A DNA stretch of 64,000 bases, taken from assembly GCA_964387145.1 (NCBI GenBank), contig CAYLVM010000003.1, positions 1-64,000 of the forward strand, in the 5' to 3' direction. Below are positions 59,368-64,000 of the stretch, piece after piece. The notes beneath the pieces were generated by a model that worked only from the letters and a program-made list of their open reading frames with translations, was not told the DNA's origin and did no database searches. Each line of letters opens with the position of its first letter. The stretch's first letter is position 1. The DNA comes from JAMBLL01 sp964387145 (GTDB lineage: Bacteria; Actinomycetota; Acidimicrobiia; Spongiisociales; UBA5794). A program made the position numbers and the translations under genes.

Positions 59368-60134
59368 CCACGATGGAGCCCCGTGTTGCCGAGCGCCGCC
59401 GAAGCGTATCTGAGGATCGGGCCCGTCGTAGGCTGCGGTGGATTCTGCTTGCCATCGTGCTGGTAGCGGTCACCGCGTTCGGTTTCTGGCTGATCCGCAG
59501 CCCGCTTCTTTCGATCTCGACCGTCGAGATCACCGGGGCAGAACGCTCTGACCCCGGCGCAGTCCTCAACGCTCTCGGAGTCGGTGTGGGAACACCGACG
59601 ATCGACGTGCGAGCCTCAACCATCGAGAGAGCAGTTGCGGCAGATTCGTGGGTGGCGTCTGTCGATGTCGCACTGGCGTGGCCGGGCTCGATCGTCATCA
59701 CGGTCACCGAGCACGTCCCCGTGGCACCAGTGCGCTCTGGAGACACGTGGGTGCTGGTGTCTGAGGAGGCAACGGTTCTCGAGGAAGTGGTGGGAGTCTC
59801 GCCGGACAGCGCGATCGTCGACATCGACGTGGGAAGCGTCGTCCCCGGATCCTCGATAGACGACCCGTTCGTCGCCGGTTCGATGGTGTTCATCGCTGCC
59901 CTCCGTCCCGATCTGAGAGCGGGGACCGTGCTCGTGCGCGACGGAGATGGGTTGTTCGCCGTGGTCGCAGGACACAGGGTTCGCCTCGGGCGTCCGGTCG
60001 ACCTCGAGGCGAAGGCGACGGTACTCGGGACCCTCATCGACAGCGGTCTGGCAGAGGGCGTCTCCATCGACCTGATCGCACCGCTACGTCCCGCTGTCAC
60101 CAACCCTCAACCTCAGCTAGAGGGTGAGCAATAA
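59364..60134 (+). CDS. ftsQ: Cell division protein FtsQ/DivIB
   Basis: 256 aa bitopic division protein. A basic N-terminus (about 30 residues), one membrane helix (WILLAIVLVAVTAFGFWLIR), then a POTRA domain (LLSISTVEITGAERSDPGAV) and a beta domain (DSWVASVDVALAWPGSIVIT) ending with VSIDLIAPLRPAVTNPQPQL. GTG overlaps the murB stop by 4 bp and has GGGGAGG upstream. Binds FtsL and the FtsB equivalent. Confidence 0.9.
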   Translation: MTTMEPRVAERRRSVSEDRARRRLRWILLAIVLVAVTAFGFWLIRSPLLSISTVEITGAERSDPGAVLNALGVGVGTPTIDVRASTIERAVAADSWVASVDVALAWPGSIVITVTEHVPVAPVRSGDTWVLVSEEATVLEEVVGVSPDSAIVDIDVGSVVPGSSIDDPFVAGSMVFIAALRPDLRAGTVLVRDGDGLFAVVAGHRVRLGRPVDLEAKATVLGTLIDSGLAEGVSIDLIAPLRPAVTNPQPQLEGEQ

Positions 60135-60161
60135 GCGCCCCGGATACCTCGACCTGGCGAC

Positions 60162-60180
60162 TAAGGTTGCGATGAACCTT
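60162..60180 (+). promoter_or_regulatory. Possible ftsZ promoter -10 inside a small hairpin
   Basis: TAAGGT (60162-60167) could be a -10 for ftsZ, and AAGGTT/AACCTT (60163-60180) makes a 6-bp palindrome around it. No -35 match. The 57-bp ftsQ-ftsZ spacer is one of the few non-overlapping junctions in the cluster, and extra ftsZ promoters are common, but the signal is weak. Confidence 0.3.
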
Positions 60181-60200
60181 CCTGGGGAGGGATGGAGAAG

Positions 60201-61298
60201 ATGACAGATTCGAGCAGACCGCCGAACACGTATCTCGCGGTGATCAAGGTCGTCGGTGTCGGTGGCGGCGGTGTAAACGCCGTGAACCGCATGATCGAAG
60301 AGGGCGTCGGCGGTGTCGAGTTCATCGCGATCAACACGGACGCCCAGGCACTCTTGATGTCCGACGCAGATGTGAAACTCGACATCGGACGCGAATCGAC
60401 CCGCGGCCTCGGTGCTGGAGCCAACCCCGAGATCGGCCGGGGGGCTGCAGAAGATCACCGTGACGAGATCGAAGATGCCCTCGAGGGCGCAGACATGGTG
60501 TTCATCACCGCGGGGGAAGGTGGGGGCACCGGGACCGGTGGCGCACCCGTTGTTGCTGAGGTCGCACGATCGATCGGCGCATTGACTGTCGGAGTGGTGA
60601 CGCGCCCGTTCGGGTTCGAAGGGCGCCGTCGAAGTGTTCAAGCCGAACAGGGCATCCAGGGACTCAAAGCTGCGGTCGATACGTTGATCATCATCCCCAA
60701 CGAGCGGCTCCTCGAGATCGCAGACCCGAACACACCCATCACGGATGCTTTCCGCATGGCCGATGAGGTGCTGACGTCGGGTGTCAAAGGGATCACCGAG
60801 CTCATCACGACCCCGGGTCTGATCAACGTCGACTTCGCCGATGTCCAGGCGGTGATGTCGGACGCAGGCTCTGCTGTGATGGGCATCGGTGTCTCGACCG
60901 GGGACTCACGCTCACAGCAGGCGGCCGAGAAGGCGATCTCGAGTCCCCTCCTCGAGACCTCGATGGAGGGGGCACGCGGCGTGCTGTTGTCCATTGCAGG
61001 CCCACGAGACATGACGCTGCACGAGGTCAACACGGCAGCGACTCTCATCTCGGACCACTCGGATGCCGACGCGAACATCATCTTCGGTGCAGTGATCGAC
61101 GACACGCTCGGCGACGAGATGCGGGTAACCGTCATCGCTGCCGGTTTCGACCATGATCGGAGAGGCTCGTTTTCGCCGACGACCCCGAGTTCGACACCGC
61201 GTTCGCGGCCTTCCATCTTGAGGGATGATGACGCTCCGATGTCGGGTGACGACCGTGGAACGGACGAGATGGACATCCCAGGATTCGTCCAGGGATGA
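60201..61298 (+). CDS. ftsZ: Cell division GTPase FtsZ
   Basis: 365 aa tubulin-like protein that forms the Z ring. The GTP loop GEGGGTGTGGAPVVAEVA, VVGVGGGGVNAVNRMIEEG and the synergy-loop region NVDFADVQAVMSDAG are complete. A 40-residue flexible linker ends in the conserved tail DEMDIPGFVQG that binds SepF and other partners. I prefer ATG 60201, 10 nt after GGGGAGG, over ATG 60192, which is only 1 nt from it. Confidence 0.97.
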   Translation: MTDSSRPPNTYLAVIKVVGVGGGGVNAVNRMIEEGVGGVEFIAINTDAQALLMSDADVKLDIGRESTRGLGAGANPEIGRGAAEDHRDEIEDALEGADMVFITAGEGGGTGTGGAPVVAEVARSIGALTVGVVTRPFGFEGRRRSVQAEQGIQGLKAAVDTLIIIPNERLLEIADPNTPITDAFRMADEVLTSGVKGITELITTPGLINVDFADVQAVMSDAGSAVMGIGVSTGDSRSQQAAEKAISSPLLETSMEGARGVLLSIAGPRDMTLHEVNTAATLISDHSDADANIIFGAVIDDTLGDEMRVTVIAAGFDHDRRGSFSPTTPSSTPRSRPSILRDDDAPMSGDDRGTDEMDIPGFVQG

Positions 61299-61924
61299 TC
61301 CTACCTCCCGGTATCGGGGGGGTTGTCTTCGGTACGAGAGCCCTCGGGGATGGGCGTCGCGACGAAGCTGCACGTTCGGCAATCTCCGCAGAACTCGGTA
61401 TCTCACAGGATTGGGCGACGATCGACCAGGTCCACGGGACACGCGTGGTGCAAGCATCAGAAGCCGGCCTCTACGGTGAGGCAGACGCTCTCGTCACTGC
61501 GGCGATCGGACTGCCGATCGCTATCGCCACAGCAGACTGCGTACCCGTCGTCCTGCTCGGCGAGGTGACACGCGCTGTTGCACACGCAGGATGGAGAGGA
61601 GTTGCCCGAGGAGTCGTCCCGGCTACGATCGACCGGATGCATGCTCTCGGGGACACACCGACCGTAGCGATCCTCGGTCCCCATATCGGATCGTGCTGCT
61701 ACGAGGTTGGCCCAGAGGTGATCGAAGCTGTGGGAGGGTTCCCATCCCAGACGAGATCTGGAACGTTGAGTGTGGAACTCTCTGGCGCGATCCGATCGCA
61801 GCTCGGCGATGTCGACGTGATCGATATCGGCTGCTGTACCCACGACGACCCATCGATGGCGTCGTATCGTGAAGATGGAACGTCGGAAAGGCAGGTGACG
61901 ATCGTATGGATTCCCCAGGGCTGA
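61295..61924 (+). CDS. pgeF: PgeF/laccase-domain protein (YfiH family)
   Basis: 209 aa of the multicopper-polyphenol-oxidase-like family; E. coli YfiH removes misincorporated residues from UDP-MurNAc peptides. The zinc/catalytic residues are in IDQVHGTRVV, IATADCVPVVLL and AVAHAGWRGVARGVV, with GPHIGSCCYEVGPEV. ATG overlaps the ftsZ stop by 4 bp. A short version (about 30 residues below the usual 240). Confidence 0.88.
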   Translation: MILPPGIGGVVFGTRALGDGRRDEAARSAISAELGISQDWATIDQVHGTRVVQASEAGLYGEADALVTAAIGLPIAIATADCVPVVLLGEVTRAVAHAGWRGVARGVVPATIDRMHALGDTPTVAILGPHIGSCCYEVGPEVIEAVGGFPSQTRSGTLSVELSGAIRSQLGDVDVIDIGCCTHDDPSMASYREDGTSERQVTIVWIPQG

Positions 61925-62577
61925 ACACGGTTCGTCGGAGGATGGTGGCCGCTGCCGAGCGCGCCGGTCGCAACGCCGACGAGATCGATCTGGTAGTGGT
62001 TTCCAAGATGCGATCCAACGAGGAGGTTCTCAGCGTCTATCGGTCGGGGGAGAGGATCTTCGGGGAGAACCGTCAGCAGGGCCTCAGAGCGAGAGTCGAA
62101 GCGGACTTCCCCGATGACATCACGTGGCACTTCATAGGCCCGTTGCAGTCTCGCAAGGCCCGGTACGTGGCTGCCCATGTCGGGCTGCTCCACTCACTCG
62201 ATCGCTTGTCCCTTGCCGAGCGTTGGGTTGCCGTGCACGGCGGCCCAGCGCTCGTTCAGTTCAATCTCGCCGGTGAACCTCAGAAGGTCGGGTTCGATCC
62301 ACAGAGCGCAGACGAGGTACTCGCAGGTGTCCTCGAGATCGGTGTCGATGTCCGCGGTGTCATGGCCATCCCGCCGCTCGTCGAAGACCCCGCAGAGTCA
62401 GCGCCGTGGTTCGCCCTGTTGCGAGGGATCTTCGAACGCTATCGTGAGGAGTCGCCACTCATCGATGTGTGTTCGATGGGCATGACGAACGACTTCGAGG
62501 TCGCCATAGCGGAGGGTGCCACCACCATTCGCGTGGGAAGGGCTATCTTTGAGGGTACGAACACCGCCCGGCACTGA
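61906..62577 (+). CDS. YggS-family PLP-binding homeostasis protein
   Basis: 223 aa single-domain PLP protein (alanine racemase-like TIM barrel), involved in PLP balance. The cofactor Lys is in LVVVSKMRSNEEV, then FGENRQQGL, WHFIGPLQSRKARYV and CSMGMTNDFEVAIAEGATTI with RVGRAIFEG at the end. It overlaps pgeF by 19 bp. The gene usually sits between pgeF and sepF, as here. Confidence 0.92.
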   Translation: MDSPGLNTVRRRMVAAAERAGRNADEIDLVVVSKMRSNEEVLSVYRSGERIFGENRQQGLRARVEADFPDDITWHFIGPLQSRKARYVAAHVGLLHSLDRLSLAERWVAVHGGPALVQFNLAGEPQKVGFDPQSADEVLAGVLEIGVDVRGVMAIPPLVEDPAESAPWFALLRGIFERYREESPLIDVCSMGMTNDFEVAIAEGATTIRVGRAIFEGTNTARH

Positions 62578-62597
62578 CGACACGTGGGAACGACGCA

Positions 62598-63200
62598 ATG
62601 GCATCAATCTGGAACAAGACGCTCTTCTATCTCGGGCTCGTCGACGACGAGGAGCAAGGTGCAGACACAGCTGCTCCTGTCGTCGACACACGCTCGACTA
62701 CGCCTCAAGCGCCTCCGCCAAGGGCCCCGGAACCCTACGAGTCTGCGACCGCGTCGGTTCGGCCCCCCGGCACCGTCCCGGTGTCTGGGCGACGTGTCGA
62801 ACCGCCCGCATCGACGGCGCGTCAGGTGTCTGGCGATCGAAAGCATGCGGAAGCAGGTGTCCTCATTCACCCCAACGCAGGTTCGATGTCGACCGCCGAA
62901 GTGCCGGTGCGCCGTTCGGAGCCCGAGTCCCAGATCATCGTCGCCCGGAACTTCTCTGATGCCCAGACGCTTGCAGACTCGATCCGGGCCGGACGCACCG
63001 TCGTGCTCGATCTGAGAAGTACGGAACCAGAGATGGTCCGCAGGATCGTCGATTTCGCATCAGGTCTCACCTACGCGCTCGACGGCAAGATGTCCAAGAC
63101 GACCCAGGGGGTCATCCTCGTGACACCGACGGGTGTTTCTCTCGGTGTCGGTGAGCAGGAGCGACTCGCGCGTCTCGGTCTCTTCGCCCAGTCGATCTGA
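62598..63200 (+). CDS. sepF: Cell division protein SepF
   Basis: 200 aa. An N-terminal amphipathic membrane-binding helix (MASIWNKTLFYLGLVDDE), a Pro-rich disordered linker (about 22-105) and a C-terminal SepF (DUF552) domain with IIVARNFSDAQTLADSIRAG, VVLDLRSTEPEMVRRIVDFA and SGLTYALDGKM. SepF anchors FtsZ to the membrane in actinobacteria, which lack FtsA and ZipA. Confidence 0.94.
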   Translation: MASIWNKTLFYLGLVDDEEQGADTAAPVVDTRSTTPQAPPPRAPEPYESATASVRPPGTVPVSGRRVEPPASTARQVSGDRKHAEAGVLIHPNAGSMSTAEVPVRRSEPESQIIVARNFSDAQTLADSIRAGRTVVLDLRSTEPEMVRRIVDFASGLTYALDGKMSKTTQGVILVTPTGVSLGVGEQERLARLGLFAQSI

Positions 63201-63201
63201 C

Positions 63202-63465
63202 GTGAGTCTCCTCCGATCACTGATCCAACTGCTCTCGCTTGCGCTGCTGGCGTGGATTGTCCTGTCGTACATCGTCGTGTTCGGTCGCGTGCCGTGGGAT
63301 CACCCGATCCGCAAGGCGTATGACTTCCTTTCACGGATGATCGAGCCGATCCTCCGGCCAATTCGCGCCGTGGTTCCTCCGCTACGGATGGGCGGCGGGG
63401 CACTCGATCTGTCTCCACTGATCCTCATCTTCGGTCTTCAGATCCTCTCGAACCTTCTCCGCTGA
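63202..63465 (+). CDS. YggT-family membrane protein
   Basis: 87 aa with two hydrophobic helices (LIQLLSLALLAWIVLSYIVV and LSPLILIFGLQILSNLL) and the YggT motif FLSRMIEPILRPIRAVVPP between them. It follows sepF by 1 bp (GTG start) and is the last gene of the cluster. It converges on ileS with a 12-bp gap. Confidence 0.88.
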   Translation: MSLLRSLIQLLSLALLAWIVLSYIVVFGRVPWDHPIRKAYDFLSRMIEPILRPIRAVVPPLRMGGGALDLSPLILIFGLQILSNLLR

Positions 63466-63477
63466 CACGACGAGGCG

Positions 63478-64000
63478 TCACTCGATCCTGTCGATACCGA
63501 GACCGACGCTGGAACCGGCGATATCGACGCGCTCTGTGCCACCGGACGCGTCGGCGACGATCTCTGTAGCCAGTACCTCGCCTGCGATGAAGGACTCGTG
63601 CCTGGAGAACGCCTCGGCGATGTTGTCGTCGGGACAGTTCCATCGCAGGACGATCCGGTCGGTGACGTCGAGACCATGGGACCGTCTCAGCCCCTGAACG
63701 CGGTTGACCAGTTCCCTCGCGAGACCCTCGATGCGTAGATCGTCGTCGAGTCTCGTGTCGAGGGCGACCGATATCGGTCCTTCGGAAGCGACGACCGTGC
63801 CTTCGCGCGGCGTGCGGGCCACGATGAGGTCGTCCTGTGTGACGGTGACTCCCCCCGCGTCGGTGGTGCCACCGTCGAGGAGAGCTGCGATCGCTTCGTG
63901 CCCGAGTTCAGCGATAGCGGAGGCAACCGTCTTCATGTCCTTCCCGAGTTTCGGGCCGAGGACTTTGAAGTTCGCCTTGGCTTCGAGATCGACGAGTCCT
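63478..64000 (-). CDS. ileS: Isoleucyl-tRNA synthetase, C-terminal part (5' end beyond window)
   Basis: The frame stays open to the window edge: LEAKANFKVLGPKLGKDMK leads into GLARELVNRVQGLRRSHGLD and VTDRIVLRW, the C-terminal anticodon-side region (DUF5915 type) of the large type of IleRS. About 174 residues are visible. The apparent ATG at 63936 is internal. The gene is on the opposite strand to the dcw cluster. Confidence 0.88.
   Translation of the reverse strand, partial: GLVDLEAKANFKVLGPKLGKDMKTVASAIAELGHEAIAALLDGGTTDAGGVTVTQDDLIVARTPREGTVVASEGPISVALDTRLDDDLRIEGLARELVNRVQGLRRSHGLDVTDRIVLRWNCPDDNIAEAFSRHESFIAGEVLATEIVADASGGTERVDIAGSSVGLGIDRIE

Noticed and set aside
1..64000. tRNA, rRNA, tmRNA or riboswitch genes
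   Set aside because: No cloverleaf-like spacer, 3' CCA context or known aptamer core was recognised in any of the short intergenic regions.

Overview
The window (about 62-65 % GC by eye, many GTG starts, densely packed genes) comes from a bacterial chromosome of actinobacterial type. Evidence: a division/cell-wall cluster ending ftsZ-pgeF-yggS-sepF-yggT, a DUF3040 gene, a DUF222/HNH gene, an F420-type luciferase-like oxidoreductase, a YacP-like NYN protein and frequent leaderless promoters. A deep-branching Actinomycetota such as Acidimicrobiia is my best guess, but this is inference; there is no rRNA to settle it. I saw no tRNA or rRNA gene, CRISPR array, prophage or intact insertion sequence, and no gene-free stretch above 300 bases.

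Layout. 1-9.4 kb: a truncated uridine-phosphorylase-like gene, kynureninase divergent from a trans-sulfuration PLP enzyme, a nitroreductase downstream of the three-gene proton-translocating transhydrogenase (pntAA-pntAB-pntB), an APC permease, and a DUF222/HNH gene broken by a one-base frameshift. 9.4-17.9 kb (minus strand): ilvB-ilvN-ilvC-leuA-leuB for branched-chain amino acids, followed by gnd and a DapA-family gene. ilvB is preceded by a consensus promoter, a 12-residue leader peptide ending VVLILI and an intrinsic terminator, i.e. an attenuator. 17.9-30.2 kb: NYN protein, orphan histidine kinase, LLM oxidoreductase, queG-like gene, metallophosphoesterase, methyltransferase, SRPBCC protein, ArsA-type ATPase, ROK kinase, DUF1232 protein and an AlaC-like aminotransferase. 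30.2-34.5 kb: type II fatty-acid synthesis operon fabD-fabH-fabG-acpP-fabF. 34.6-45.8 kb: membrane and envelope genes, including a MoxR-DUF58-transglutaminase operon, a MerR regulator, DUF3040, a resolvase-like protein without its catalytic serine, an HNH endonuclease and a universal stress protein. 45.9-63.5 kb: the dcw cluster mraZ-rsmH-ftsL-ftsI-murE-murF-mraY-murD-ftsW-murG-murC-murB-ftsQ-ftsZ-pgeF-yggS-sepF-yggT, facing the 3' end of ileS.

How it works together. The dcw genes make lipid II (murE carries the DNPR motif expected for meso-diaminopimelate) and build the septum (FtsZ, SepF, FtsQ, FtsL, FtsW, FtsI). They are driven from a TTGACA-17-CATAGT promoter overlapped by GTGG(G/C) repeats at exact 10-bp spacing, which look like the MraZ operator. 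Most neighbouring dcw genes overlap by 4 bp (GTGA/ATGA).

Most notable non-genic signals: (1) seven start codons exactly 6 nt after a TANNNT hexamer, the geometry of leaderless mRNAs; (2) six tracts of degenerate tandem heptamers in three sequence families, two of which run into the ends of genes; (3) a 16-bp perfect inverted repeat between mraZ and rsmH that ends in the rsmH start codon; (4) the ilvB attenuator; (5) a gnd gene whose best start is ATC.
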